From Actinokineospora fastidiosa (lineage in GTDB: Bacteria > Actinomycetota > Actinomycetes > Mycobacteriales > Pseudonocardiaceae): 64,000 bases of DNA. The stretch spans positions 81,231-145,230 of the forward strand of contig NZ_BMRB01000002.1 of NCBI RefSeq assembly GCF_014648415.1. Reading direction: 5' to 3'. Positions 24,448-33,357 of the stretch are shown in pieces. The number at the start of each line of letters is the position of its first letter. Position 1 is the stretch's first letter. A program made the position numbers and the translations under genes. The notes beneath the pieces are model-generated. The model was given only the letters and a program-made list of their open reading frames with translations, searched no databases and was not told where the DNA came from.

Positions 24448-26352
24448 GTGGTCCACATCGCCCCGCACGGCGGCTGGGAGTCGCCCCTGACCGCCGCCGA
24501 CGTCGCCCGCTCCGCGGCCGCCCCGACCTGGGTGCTGCCGCACGGGGGCGCGGTGTGGTGGACGCGGTCGCTGCCGGAGGAGGGCGGGCGGCAGGCGCTG
24601 CTGCGCTCCGGGCCGGACGGGCCGCTGGAGGTGCTGGGCGCGCCGTGGAGCGCGCGCAACCGCGTCCACGAGTACGGCGGGCGCCCGTTCACCGTCGTCG
24701 ACGGGCGGGTGGTGTTCACCGAGTGGGGCGACCAGCGCGTCTACGCCGTCACCGACGACGGCCCCGTGCCGCTGACCGGGGCGCCCGACCGCGAGCACGG
24801 ATGGCGCTACAGCGACCTCACCCCCGGGCCCGGCGGCGAGGTGTGGTGCGTGCGCGAGACCGTCACCGGCGACGCGCCCACCGACGTCGTCCGCGACCTG
24901 GTGGCGGTGTCGCTGGCGAGCGGGGTGCGGGTGTTGGGCCGCTCGCACCACTTCATGACTGCCCCGCAGCCCTCCCCGGACGGGCGACACGCTGCCTGGA
25001 TCGGCTGGTCGCACCCCGACATGCCGTGGGACGCCAGCGAGCTGTGCGTGGCCGCCGTCGGCGCCGACGGCGTGTTCGGCCCGCACCGGGTGGTCGCGGG
25101 CGGGCCCGGGGTGTCGGTGTGCCAGGTGTGCTGGGAGGCGCCGGACTCGCTGCTGGCCATGGCCGACCCGCGCGGCTGGTGGAACCTGCACCGCATCGGC
25201 CTCGACGGGGCCATGGTGGCGCTGGCCCCCGGCGATCACGAGCTGGGCGGGCCGCTGTGGCAGCTGGGGCGGCGCTGGTTCGCGCCGCTGGGCCGCGGCC
25301 GCCACGCGGTGCTGCGCGCGGGCGCGCTGGCCGTCCTGGACGAGCGCAGCGGCACCGTGACCGACGTCGACACCGACTTCGCCGTGTTCGCCCCCGACCT
25401 GCACGCCGCCGACGGGGTGGTCACCACGTGCGCGGCGGGACCGCGCACCCCGTGGACGGTGATCAGCCTGGACCTGTCCACCGGCGTCCACACCGAACAC
25501 ACCCGCCCCGACGCGCCGGACCCCCGCTACCTGCCCGAGCCGGTGGCGCGCACCGTCGACGCCGACGGGCACGCGGTGCCGGTGCTGGTGTACCCGCCGA
25601 CCAATCCGGACTTCGCGGGCCCCGAGGGCGAGTCGCCGCCCTACCTGCTGTACCCGCACAGCGGCCCCACCACCGCCTTCAGCAGGGCGCTGGACCTCGA
25701 CATCGCGTTCTTCACCAGCCGAGGGTTCGGCGTGGCGGCCGTGGACTACGCCGGGTCCACCGGGCACGGCCGCGCATTCCGGGAGCTGCTGCACGGCCGG
25801 TGGGGCGTGGTCGACGTCGCCGACACGATCGCCGCCGCGGCCGCCCTGGTCGCCGACGGCACCGCCGACCCGACGCGGCTGGCGGTGCGTGGCGGCAGCG
25901 CGGGCGGCTTCACCGCCGCCGCGGCCATGACCGGCGGCACCGTGTTCGCCTGCGCCACGCTGATGTTCCCGCTGCTGGACCTGTCCCCGTGGGCCGACGG
26001 GCGCGTCGAGACCCACGACTTCGAGTCCCGCTACGTCGAGCGGCTCGTCGGCGCGCTGCCCGAGCACGCCGACCGCTACCGCGAGCGCTCCCCCGTCGGC
26101 GCCGCCGACCGGGTGCGCGGCCCGGTGCTGGTGCTGCAGGGCGCCGAGGACCCCGTGTGCCCGCCGGAGCAGGTCAAGCGGTTCGTCGACGCGCTGCGCG
26201 TCCCGCACGCCTACCTCAGCTTCGACGGCGAGCGGCACGGGTTCCGCCGCGCGGAGACCATCGCCGCCGCCTACGCCGCCGAACTGTCCTTCTACGGCCG
26301 GGTGTTCGGGTTCACCCCGCCCGGCGTGCCCGAACTGGAGCTGACGCCATGA
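24448..26352 (+). CDS. S9 family peptidase (prolyl oligopeptidase/acylaminoacyl-peptidase type)
   Basis: 634 residues. The first ~370 residues form a beta-propeller with repeated WxxxDL/PDG motifs; the C-terminal alpha/beta hydrolase domain holds the triad Ser in RGGSAGG (about 484), Asp in GAEDPVCPPEQ (about 567) and His in DGERHGFRRAE (about 597). It cleaves short peptides in the cytoplasm; no signal peptide is seen. GTG 24448 is the likely start. Its TGA overlaps the ATG of the LD-carboxypeptidase gene, pointing to a joint peptide-degradation role. Confidence 0.93.
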   Translation: MVHIAPHGGWESPLTAADVARSAAAPTWVLPHGGAVWWTRSLPEEGGRQALLRSGPDGPLEVLGAPWSARNRVHEYGGRPFTVVDGRVVFTEWGDQRVYAVTDDGPVPLTGAPDREHGWRYSDLTPGPGGEVWCVRETVTGDAPTDVVRDLVAVSLASGVRVLGRSHHFMTAPQPSPDGRHAAWIGWSHPDMPWDASELCVAAVGADGVFGPHRVVAGGPGVSVCQVCWEAPDSLLAMADPRGWWNLHRIGLDGAMVALAPGDHELGGPLWQLGRRWFAPLGRGRHAVLRAGALAVLDERSGTVTDVDTDFAVFAPDLHAADGVVTTCAAGPRTPWTVISLDLSTGVHTEHTRPDAPDPRYLPEPVARTVDADGHAVPVLVYPPTNPDFAGPEGESPPYLLYPHSGPTTAFSRALDLDIAFFTSRGFGVAAVDYAGSTGHGRAFRELLHGRWGVVDVADTIAAAAALVADGTADPTRLAVRGGSAGGFTAAAAMTGGTVFACATLMFPLLDLSPWADGRVETHDFESRYVERLVGALPEHADRYRERSPVGAADRVRGPVLVLQGAEDPVCPPEQVKRFVDALRVPHAYLSFDGERHGFRRAETIAAAYAAELSFYGRVFGFTPPGVPELELTP

Positions 26353-27266
26353 CCAGGATGCGCCCGCCGAGGCTGCGCGAGGGGTCCCTGGTCGCGGTCG
26401 TCGCCCCGGCCGGGCCGGTGGAGCGGGCGCGGCTGGCCGAGGGGGTCGCGGCGCTGGAGTCGTGGGGGCTGCGGGTGCGGGTGGGCGAGCACGTGCTCGA
26501 CCGCCACCCCCGCCTGCCCTACCTGGCCGGGACCGACGCCGACCGGGCCGCCGACCTGCAGGACGCCTGGTGCGACCCGGCGGTGGAGGCGGTGGTGTGC
26601 GCGCGCGGCGGCTACGGCTGCCAGCGGCTGGTGGACCTGCTGGACTGGGCGGCGCTGGCCGCCGCGGGCCCGAAGGTGCTCGCCGGGTCCAGCGACGTGA
26701 CCGCCCTGCACGCGGCCTTCGGCGCGAACCTGGACCTGGTGACGCTGTTCTCCCCGATGGTGGCCGGGAAGCTGTTCGACGCGGGAGCGCGCGAGCACCT
26801 GCGGGCGACGCTGTTCGACCCGGAGTCCACGGTGGTGCTGACCGGGCCGAGGGTGTCCACCGCCGAGCACGGGGTCGCCGAGGGCGTCACCTGCGGCGGC
26901 ACGCTGAGCCTGCTGGCCGCCGACGTCGGCTCGCTGGACGCCGCGCCCCCGCCGGACGAGTCGATCCTGCTGCTGGAGGACGTCGGCGAGGACCCCTACC
27001 GGGTGGACCGGCTGCTCACCCAGCTGCTGCGCGCGGGCTGGTTCACCGGGGTCACCGGGGTCGCGCTGGGCTCGTGGGCGGAGTGCGGCGAGCCGCGCGA
27101 GGTGTACGCGGTGGTGGCCGACCTGCTGGGCGGGCTCGGCGTGCCGATGGTGTGGGAGCTGGGCTTCGGGCACTGCCCGGAGCAGCTCACCGTGCCGTTG
27201 GGCGTCTCCGCCCGGCTCGACGCCGACGACGGGACGCTGACGCTGGCCGAGCCCGCCCTCGCCTAG
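26349..27266 (+). CDS. LD-carboxypeptidase (peptidase S66, LdcA/MccF-like)
   Basis: 305 residues. The catalytic Ser lies in VLAGSSDVTALHAAFG (family consensus GYSD), the Glu in LLLEDVGEDPYRVDR and the His in WELGFGHCPEQLTVP. S66 enzymes hydrolyse L,D-bonds of muropeptides or amide bonds of microcin-like compounds in the cytoplasm. ATGA overlap with the S9 gene indicates translational coupling; the two stop codons with the next convergent gene share CTAG. Confidence 0.92.
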   Translation: MTRMRPPRLREGSLVAVVAPAGPVERARLAEGVAALESWGLRVRVGEHVLDRHPRLPYLAGTDADRAADLQDAWCDPAVEAVVCARGGYGCQRLVDLLDWAALAAAGPKVLAGSSDVTALHAAFGANLDLVTLFSPMVAGKLFDAGAREHLRATLFDPESTVVLTGPRVSTAEHGVAEGVTCGGTLSLLAADVGSLDAAPPPDESILLLEDVGEDPYRVDRLLTQLLRAGWFTGVTGVALGSWAECGEPREVYAVVADLLGGLGVPMVWELGFGHCPEQLTVPLGVSARLDADDGTLTLAEPALA

Positions 27267-27946
27267 AGGTCGGCGGCCGCGGTGCGCAGCGCGGCCGAGG
27301 CCCCGGCCAGCACCGGGTCGCCGTGGCCGAAGCAGGCGATCTCGACCCCGTCGAGCGCGGCCTGGCGGCGGAAGGACTCCACGGCCAGCGCGGGGTCGCT
27401 GTTGAACACCCCCAGCATGATCCGGCCCTCGTGCTCGGCGATGGTGTCGCCGGTGAACAGCACCCCGTCCTCCGGCAGGTGCAGGGCGACGCTGCCCGGC
27501 GTGTGCCCGGGCACCCCGATCACGCGGGCGCCGAAGTCGAGGACCTCGCCGCCGCGCAGGACGACGTCGACCGGGCAGGGCGCCGCGGGCGGCACACCGG
27601 GCACGATCGCGGCGAACAGCTCCCGCTCCCAGTCGGCGGTGAGCACCGGCTCCGGCGGCGGCCGCTCGCCCTGCACGAGCGCGACGTCGGCGTGGTGGGC
27701 GTGCACGGGCGCGCCGTGCCAGGCGCGCACCTCGGCGGCGGCCCCGGCGTGGTCGTTGTGGCCGTGGGTGAGCACGATCCGCCGGATCGCCGCGGTGTCC
27801 ATGCCCAGCCCGGCGACCGCGGCGGCGATCGCGGGCCCGGACCCGGCCGGGCCGGTGTCGATCAGGGTGAGGTCGTCGCCGTCGCGCCACAGGTAGGCCT
27901 GGCCGACGGCGAAGCGCAGCATGGTGAGCCGCTCGGTGATCCGCAT
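27263..27946 (-). CDS. Metallo-beta-lactamase fold hydrolase
   Basis: 227 residues. The zinc-binding motif THGHNDHAG, the His in GVPGHTPGSVALHL, the Asp in LFTGDTI and the final His in CFGHGDPVL are all present. It is a glyoxalase II-like or lactonase-like MBL protein without a recognisable specificity domain. ATG 27946 is in the frame MRITERLTMLRFAVGQAYLW. It converges on the LD-carboxypeptidase gene and is divergent from the reductase at 28016. Confidence 0.9.
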   Translation of the reverse strand: MRITERLTMLRFAVGQAYLWRDGDDLTLIDTGPAGSGPAIAAAVAGLGMDTAAIRRIVLTHGHNDHAGAAAEVRAWHGAPVHAHHADVALVQGERPPPEPVLTADWERELFAAIVPGVPPAAPCPVDVVLRGGEVLDFGARVIGVPGHTPGSVALHLPEDGVLFTGDTIAEHEGRIMLGVFNSDPALAVESFRRQAALDGVEIACFGHGDPVLAGASAALRTAAADL

Positions 27947-28015
27947 GCCCGCGAGGCTATGCCGATCACCGCCGCCGCGGTGTCGGGTTTCGCCCACGGC
28001 AGTACGGTGGGGATC

Positions 28016-28579
28016 ATGACGGTGGTGGTGCGGGCGTCGGTGTCGCTGGACGGCTACTGCGCGGGCCCGGGGGTGAGCGTGGCCGAGGGCATGGGCCGCG
28101 ACGGGGAGCTGCTGCACGCCTGGCAGTTCGCCGACGACCCGGCCCCGGCCGACCGGGCGGCGGTGGAGCGGATGCGCGCCGAGGTCGGGGCGACCGTGCT
28201 CGGCAGGCGCACCTACGACGTGGGCGTCGGGCACTGGAACGACGTGCCGTTCGCCGGGGCGGCGTTCGTGCTCACCCACCGGCCCGGCCCGGACGTGCCG
28301 ATGGCCTCGGGCACCTTCCACTTCACCGACGCCGGGATCGCCGCCGCCGTCGAGCGCGCCACCGCCGCGGCGGGCGGGCGCACGGTCAACGTCATGGGCG
28401 GGGAGACGGTGCGCCAGGCGCTGGCCGCCGGGCTGGTCGACGAGCTGGACCTGCAGGTGGTGCCGATCCTGCTCGGCGACGGCGTGCGGCTGCTGGACGG
28501 GGCGCGCGCGGACCTGGAGTGCGTGTCGGTCACCCCGTCGCCGCGCGCGACCCACGTCCACTACCGGGTGCGCCGCTAG
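28016..28579 (+). CDS. Dihydrofolate reductase family (RibD C-terminal domain) protein
   Basis: 187 residues, third member of this family in the window. MTVVVRASVSLDGYCAG opens it; GATVLGRRTYDVGVGHWND, the nucleotide-binding GRTVNVMGGETVRQALAAGL and LQVVPILLGDGVRLLDG follow. Oxidoreductase of unknown substrate. Its stop overlaps the convergent RHH/Clp-N gene by four bases. Confidence 0.87.
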   Translation: MTVVVRASVSLDGYCAGPGVSVAEGMGRDGELLHAWQFADDPAPADRAAVERMRAEVGATVLGRRTYDVGVGHWNDVPFAGAAFVLTHRPGPDVPMASGTFHFTDAGIAAAVERATAAAGGRTVNVMGGETVRQALAAGLVDELDLQVVPILLGDGVRLLDGARADLECVSVTPSPRATHVHYRVRR

Positions 28580-29256
28580 GAGATCCGCCTCTCCAGCGCC
28601 TCGATGCGCTCCACGAGCGGCTTGAGCGCCGCGGCGATCACCCCCGCCGACATCTCGCCGGTCTGGGCGCGCAGGTGCACGTACCCGGCGAGGGCGGCGG
28701 TGACGGCGGCGCGCAGCGCGCGGGGCTCGGCGCCCGCGGCGCGCAGGGCGGCCGAGCCGGGCCCGTCGGGCTCGGTGGCCAGGCCGAGCAGCAGGTGCTC
28801 GCAGCCGATGTAGTTGTGGCCGAGCGCGACGGCCTCGGTGACGGCCAGTTCCAGGGCGTTGGCGGCGTCGGAGCTGAAGCGGGTGGCCTCCCCGCCGCCC
28901 CGGGGGGACTCGATGGCGCGGCGGACGCGGTCGGGGCTGATGTCGAGGGCGGCGAGCACGCGCAGGGCGAGGTTGTCGCCCTCGTCGAGCATGCCGCGCA
29001 GCAGGTGTCCGGTGTCGACCTCGGGGGCGTTGTCGGCGCGGGCGGCGTCGATGCCCATGCGCACGGCGGTGCGGGCGCGGTCGGTGAAGTTGGGCAGCTC
29101 GTGCTCGGCGTCGCCGCCGAGGACGACGGCGCGGATGGCGCTGACGCGGCGCGCGGACTGCTCCAGCGCGCGCTGGCACACCGCGGAGACGGGCACCCCG
29201 GAGGCGCGGACCTCCTCGGCGAGGTCGTCGGGCAGGTACACGTTGATCTTCGGCAT
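28576..29256 (-). CDS. Ribbon-helix-helix and Clp-N domain fusion protein
   Basis: 226 residues. The start MPKINVYLPDDLAEEVRASG resembles the beta strand and first helix of a CopG/RHH DNA-binding domain. Residues ~50-190 contain the double Clp N-terminal repeat (HLLRGMLDEGDNLALRVLAA, GHNYIGCEHLLLGLATEPDG) that normally lets ClpA/ClpC bind adaptor or substrate proteins. There is no ATPase domain. Two TAACCCC-type palindromes upstream fit autoregulation by an RHH protein. It may couple a Clp-like sensing module to DNA binding. Confidence 0.85.
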   Translation of the reverse strand: MPKINVYLPDDLAEEVRASGVPVSAVCQRALEQSARRVSAIRAVVLGGDAEHELPNFTDRARTAVRMGIDAARADNAPEVDTGHLLRGMLDEGDNLALRVLAALDISPDRVRRAIESPRGGGEATRFSSDAANALELAVTEAVALGHNYIGCEHLLLGLATEPDGPGSAALRAAGAEPRALRAAVTAALAGYVHLRAQTGEMSAGVIAAALKPLVERIEALERRIS

Positions 29257-29266
29257 GACCCCACCG

Positions 29267-29309
29267 TAACCCCAGAAGGGGTTATACGTCTACCCCCAAG
29301 ATGGGGTTA
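29267..29309. promoter_or_regulatory. Twin palindromic operators before the RHH/Clp-N gene
   Basis: TAACCCC-agaa-GGGGTTA (29267-29284) is perfect. A second, imperfect copy CCCC-aagat-GGGGTTA lies at 29294-29309; each is followed by TACGT, giving a 25-bp direct repeat of GGGGTTATACGT. The second copy overlaps the stop of the mptB-like gene. Confidence 0.7.
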
Positions 29310-30857
29310 TACGTGGGCGAGTTCGTCGTGGTCGCGGAACAGGCGCAGCGGGTCCGGCCGCAGCAGCGAGATCCCGGCCAGCACCGACACCGCCACCGCG
29401 CAGGCGATGAACGGCCAGTTGTAGAGCAGGTCCTCCCCGGCCGGGGAGTAGGTGAGCACCAGGAACACCGCGCCCGCCACCACCAGCGCCAGCTGCCGCT
29501 GCTGCCAGGCCAGCGCCGCGGCGATCGCGAAGCCCCAGGTCAGGTACCAGGGCAGCATGGTCGGCGACAGCACGGCGATGGCGATGAACACCAGCGCCAT
29601 GCGGCGCACCGCGTCCGGGCCGCCCTCCCGCGCCCGCCACCACTGCTTGACCGCGATGTAGAGGAACACCAGCGCGCCGAGCACGCGCACGATGTTGACG
29701 AACCAGCTCTTGTTGGCCTCGACGAACAGGCTCACCAGCGAGTGGATCACCTCGCCGATCGCGGTGGGCAGCGACAGCCAGTTGACGATCATCGTGGGGG
29801 CGTTGACCGAGTTGAGCCAACCCAGGTCGAACGCGCCCAGCGACAGGAACGTCACCCCCACGAACGTGACGGCGAACGTGGTCACCGCGGCGCAGAACGC
29901 GCGCACGAAGTTGCGCAGCGGAGTGGAGTCCAGGTGCCCGGCCCACACCCACACCAGGAACGGCAGCGCGATCAGCGAGGTCGCCTTCACCGCCGCGCCC
30001 AGGGTCACCAGCACCACGCCGAGCACGTGGCGGCGGTCCAGCACGCACAGCGCCCCGGCCGCCAGGAACCCCACCATCAGCAGGTCGTTGTGCGGGCCGC
30101 CCACCAGGTGCACCACGGTCATCGGCCCGGCCACCGCCAGCCACAGCGCCACCGACAGCTTCCCGCCCAGGTGCCGCACCAGCCCCGGCAGCGCCCACAG
30201 CAGCAGCCCCAGCCCGATCAGCAGCACCAGCCGGGTCAGGATCACCCCGACGATGACGTTGCTGCCCGCCACCGCCGCCACCCCCTTGGCCAGCAGGATG
30301 AACAGCGGCCCGTAGGGGGCGGGGGTCGACACCCAGAACGGGTGCACGTTCTGCACCAGCTCCGGCACCCCGAGCATGATCGGCCCCACCTCGTAGGGGT
30401 CCATGCCGTGCAGCGGCAGCGCCCCCTGCGCCAGGTAGGAGAACACGTCGCGGGTGAACACCGGCGGCGCGATCAGCAGCGGCGCCGTCCACGCCGCCGC
30501 GGCGATGAGCACCGGGCGCGAGGCGACCCGGTCGGCCAGCACGTGCCTGCCCAGCCGCACCCACGCCCACACCATCATCAGGAACCCGACGTAGAGCACC
30601 ATCGTGGCCAGCATCTGGCCGTGCCCGTACCGGATCCACGACAGCGGCCCGTGCCCGAGCACCGGGTCGCGGGCCAGGATCCCCGCCGCCCCGAACGACC
30701 CCAGCAGGACCAGCACGCTGCCCGCGGCGCCCAGGGCGATCGTCCGCACCGGCAGCGGCCCCCTCGGGGACGCGGGCGCGGTCGCGGCGGCGGGCTCGGC
30801 GTTGTCTGCGACCAAGGGTGCGTCCGTGTCTGGGGAGGGGCCTGCGGTGGTGGTCAT
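29307..30857 (-). CDS. mptB: Polyprenol-phosphate-mannose alpha-1,6-mannosyltransferase (MptB-like)
   Basis: 516 residues with a cytoplasmic Pro/Ala-rich N-terminus and about 12-13 membrane segments, the GT-C glycosyltransferase plan. PPVFTRDVFSYLAQGALPLH-GMDPYEVGP is the catalytic first extracytoplasmic loop (Arg-Asp followed by the DPYE motif), and HPFWVSTPAPYGPLFI and VGGPHNDLLMVGFL are conserved in MptB. In corynebacteria and mycobacteria it elongates the mannan core of lipomannan using polyprenyl-phosphomannose. No other lipomannan gene is adjacent. Confidence 0.88.
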   Translation of the reverse strand: MTTTAGPSPDTDAPLVADNAEPAAATAPASPRGPLPVRTIALGAAGSVLVLLGSFGAAGILARDPVLGHGPLSWIRYGHGQMLATMVLYVGFLMMVWAWVRLGRHVLADRVASRPVLIAAAAWTAPLLIAPPVFTRDVFSYLAQGALPLHGMDPYEVGPIMLGVPELVQNVHPFWVSTPAPYGPLFILLAKGVAAVAGSNVIVGVILTRLVLLIGLGLLLWALPGLVRHLGGKLSVALWLAVAGPMTVVHLVGGPHNDLLMVGFLAAGALCVLDRRHVLGVVLVTLGAAVKATSLIALPFLVWVWAGHLDSTPLRNFVRAFCAAVTTFAVTFVGVTFLSLGAFDLGWLNSVNAPTMIVNWLSLPTAIGEVIHSLVSLFVEANKSWFVNIVRVLGALVFLYIAVKQWWRAREGGPDAVRRMALVFIAIAVLSPTMLPWYLTWGFAIAAALAWQQRQLALVVAGAVFLVLTYSPAGEDLLYNWPFIACAVAVSVLAGISLLRPDPLRLFRDHDELAHV

Positions 30858-30937
30858 CGGAAGCTGAGCCTACACAGGGCACACCGACCCGGTTCGCGCA
30901 ATGCGGGAACCGGCGGCCGGTCGCGCCGCCGAACGGC

Positions 30938-32539
30938 TCACGTGGGGCGGCTCGCCCACCGCGCCCGCGGGATCGCCGCGAGCAGGGACCGAGTGTAGGC
31001 CTGCGCCGGGTCGGTCAGCACGCGCTCGACCGGACCGGACTCCACCACCCGCCCCGCGCGCAGCACCACCACCCGGTCGGCCACCGTCCACGCCACCCCC
31101 AGGTCGTGGGTGATGACCAGCGCCGCCAGCCCCAGCCGGGCGCGCAGGCGCAGCAGCAGCGCCAGGATCTCCCCGCGCACCGACGCGTCGAGGGAGGCCA
31201 CCGGCTCGTCGGCCACCAGCAGCCGCGGCGCCAGCGCCAGCGCCGCGGCGATCACCACGCGCTGGCGCTGCCCGCCGGAGAGCTCGTGCGGCAGCGCCGG
31301 CAGGTACCGCTCGGGCGGGCGCAGTTCGGCCTCGGCCAGCGCCGCGGCGGCGAGCGCGGCGTGGTCGCCGGGCACCCGGTGCACGCGCAGCCCCTCGGCG
31401 ACGGCGTCGGCGACGCGGTGGCGGGGGTTGAGCGCGCTGGTGGGGTCCTGCGGCACCCACTGCACCTGCCTGCGGTGCTCGCGCAGCCCGCGGCCGCGGG
31501 CGGGCACGGCCCGCCCGTCGAGCAGGACCCGCCCGCCGTCGGGGCGGACCAGGCCGAGCACGGCGCGGGCGAGGGTCGTCTTGCCGGACCCGGACTGCCC
31601 GACCAGGGCGACGATCTCCCCGGCGCGCACGTCGAGGTCGGCGCCGTCGACGGCCACCGTGTCGCCGAAGCGCACCCGCAGCCCCTCCACGCGCAGCAGC
31701 TCGCCGCCGACGCGGTCGACGCCCGCGGGGGCGGGCTCGCCGGTGGTCGCGGGGGCGCGGCGGTGGCGGGGCTCGCCGACGGCGGGGAAGGCGGCCACCA
31801 GCGCCCGGGTGCGCGGGTGCGCGGGCTCGGCGACGACCCGCCCGGTCGGTCCGCTCTCCACCACGCGCCCGGCGTCCATGACGGCCAGCCGCCCGCACAC
31901 CCGCGCCAGCACCGCCAGGTCGTGGCTGATCAGCAGCATGCCGATGCCGCGCTCGGCGACCACCCCGGAGAGCAGGTCCAGCACCTGGGCCTGCACGACG
32001 ACGTCGAGGGCGGTGGTCGGCTCGTCGGCCACGATCAGCCGGGGCCCGCAGGCCAGCGCCATGGCGATCATGACCCGCTGCTTCTGCCCGCCGGAGAGCT
32101 CGTGCGGGTAGGCGCGGGCGCGCTCGGCGGGCAGCTCGACCTGGGCGAGCAGGTCGGCCACGCGGGCGCGCGCCTGCGCGGCGGTGACCGTCGGGTCGTG
32201 CAGGCGGATGGGCTCGGCGATCTGCTCGCCGACGCGGCGCACCGGGTTGAGCGCGTGCATCGCGCCCTGGAACACCACCGAGGCCCGCGCCCACCGCAGC
32301 GCGCGCAGCCGCCCCCAGTTCAGGGTGGTGACGTCCTCGCCGTCGACGCTGATCTCGCCGCTGACCGCCGCGGTGCGGGGCAGCAGCCGCAGCAGCGACA
32401 GCGCCACGGTCGACTTGCCGCACCCGGACTCGCCCGCCAGCCCGAGCGTCTCCCCGGCCTCGACGTCGAGGTCCACCCCGCGCACGGCGTGCTCGGACGG
32501 GTAGCGCACGTGCAGGTCGCGCACTCGCAGCAGGCTCAT
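30938..32539 (-). CDS. Peptide ABC transporter, fused double ATPase (DppD-DppF type)
   Basis: 533 residues holding two complete ABC ATPases. First: Walker A GESGCGKST, signature LSGGQKQR, Walker B LIVADEPTTALD. Second: Walker A GQSGSGKTT, signature LSGGQRQR, Walker B LLVADEPVASLD. The internal linker is around residues 255-285. The ATG overlaps the TGA of the DppC-like permease (ATGA). Fusion of the two ATPases is common for oligopeptide/nickel importers in actinomycetes. Confidence 0.94.
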   Translation of the reverse strand: MSLLRVRDLHVRYPSEHAVRGVDLDVEAGETLGLAGESGCGKSTVALSLLRLLPRTAAVSGEISVDGEDVTTLNWGRLRALRWARASVVFQGAMHALNPVRRVGEQIAEPIRLHDPTVTAAQARARVADLLAQVELPAERARAYPHELSGGQKQRVMIAMALACGPRLIVADEPTTALDVVVQAQVLDLLSGVVAERGIGMLLISHDLAVLARVCGRLAVMDAGRVVESGPTGRVVAEPAHPRTRALVAAFPAVGEPRHRRAPATTGEPAPAGVDRVGGELLRVEGLRVRFGDTVAVDGADLDVRAGEIVALVGQSGSGKTTLARAVLGLVRPDGGRVLLDGRAVPARGRGLREHRRQVQWVPQDPTSALNPRHRVADAVAEGLRVHRVPGDHAALAAAALAEAELRPPERYLPALPHELSGGQRQRVVIAAALALAPRLLVADEPVASLDASVRGEILALLLRLRARLGLAALVITHDLGVAWTVADRVVVLRAGRVVESGPVERVLTDPAQAYTRSLLAAIPRARWASRPT

Positions 32540-33357
32540 CGCGGCTCCCGCAGCCGGGGGTCGAGCACGGTCTCCAGCGCCCGCCCGCACACGGTGACCG
32601 CCAGCACCACCCCGGCGATCGCCAGCCCGGGCGGCACCAGGTACCACCACGCGCCCGCGGTGACCGCCCCGGTGCTCGACGCGGTGCGCAGCATCGCCCC
32701 CCACGACACCGCGGTCGGGTCGCCGAGGCCGAGGAACGCCAGCGTCGACTCCGCCACGATCGCCGTGCCCACCGCCAGGGTCGTGTTGACCACCACCAGC
32801 GGCACCACCCCGGGCAGCACGTGCCGCACCACGACGTGCACGGTGCCGCCGCCGAGCGCGTGCGCCCGCTCGACGTAGGGCCGCGCCGCCACCGCCAGCG
32901 TCTGCGCCCGCACCAGCCGCGCCGCCCCCGGCCAGGACGTCAGCCCGATGGCCAGCACGATCGTGCCCACCCCGCGCTCCAGCACCGTGGACAGCGCGAT
33001 CGCCAGCACCAGCGAGGGCAGCACGAGGAAGAAGTCGGTGAGCCGCATCAGCACCGCCGACACCCACCCGCCCGCCATCGCCGCCACCAACCCCACCAGC
33101 GTCCCGATACCCACCGACAACACCGCCGCCGCCACCCCGACCAGCAGCGACACCCGCGCCCCCCACCAGGTCAACAGCAGCACCGACCGCCCGTTCTCGT
33201 CGGTGCCCAACCAGTACTCGCCACTGGGCGCCCCCAACCGCGGCCCGTCGACCCGCGTCACGTCCAACCCCGCCGGATCGGTGACCCACGGCGCCACCAC
33301 CGCCAGCAGCGCCACCACCACCAACACCAGCCCCCCGACGACCCCGCCCCGCCTCAC
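32536..33357 (-). CDS. Peptide ABC transporter permease (DppC type)
   Basis: 273 residues from GTG 33357. A first membrane helix, then the OppC N-terminal segment with GTDENGRSVLLLTWWGARVS and the permease core with EAA-loop HALGGGTVHVVVRHVLPGVV. Six hydrophobic segments are recognisable. A longer open frame extends upstream to 33504 but its sequence is unlike the family. The GTG overlaps the stop of the small open frame at 33354 (GTGA). Function: dipeptide or oligopeptide import together with neighbours. Confidence 0.92.
   Translation of the reverse strand: MRRGGVVGGLVLVVVALLAVVAPWVTDPAGLDVTRVDGPRLGAPSGEYWLGTDENGRSVLLLTWWGARVSLLVGVAAAVLSVGIGTLVGLVAAMAGGWVSAVLMRLTDFFLVLPSLVLAIALSTVLERGVGTIVLAIGLTSWPGAARLVRAQTLAVAARPYVERAHALGGGTVHVVVRHVLPGVVPLVVVNTTLAVGTAIVAESTLAFLGLGDPTAVSWGAMLRTASSTGAVTAGAWWYLVPPGLAIAGVVLAVTVCGRALETVLDPRLREPR

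Noticed and set aside
24555..26345. N-terminal extension of the LD-carboxypeptidase frame (total 903 residues)
   Set aside because: It is an out-of-frame reading of the S9 peptidase; the ATG at 26349 overlapping the S9 stop is the obvious start.
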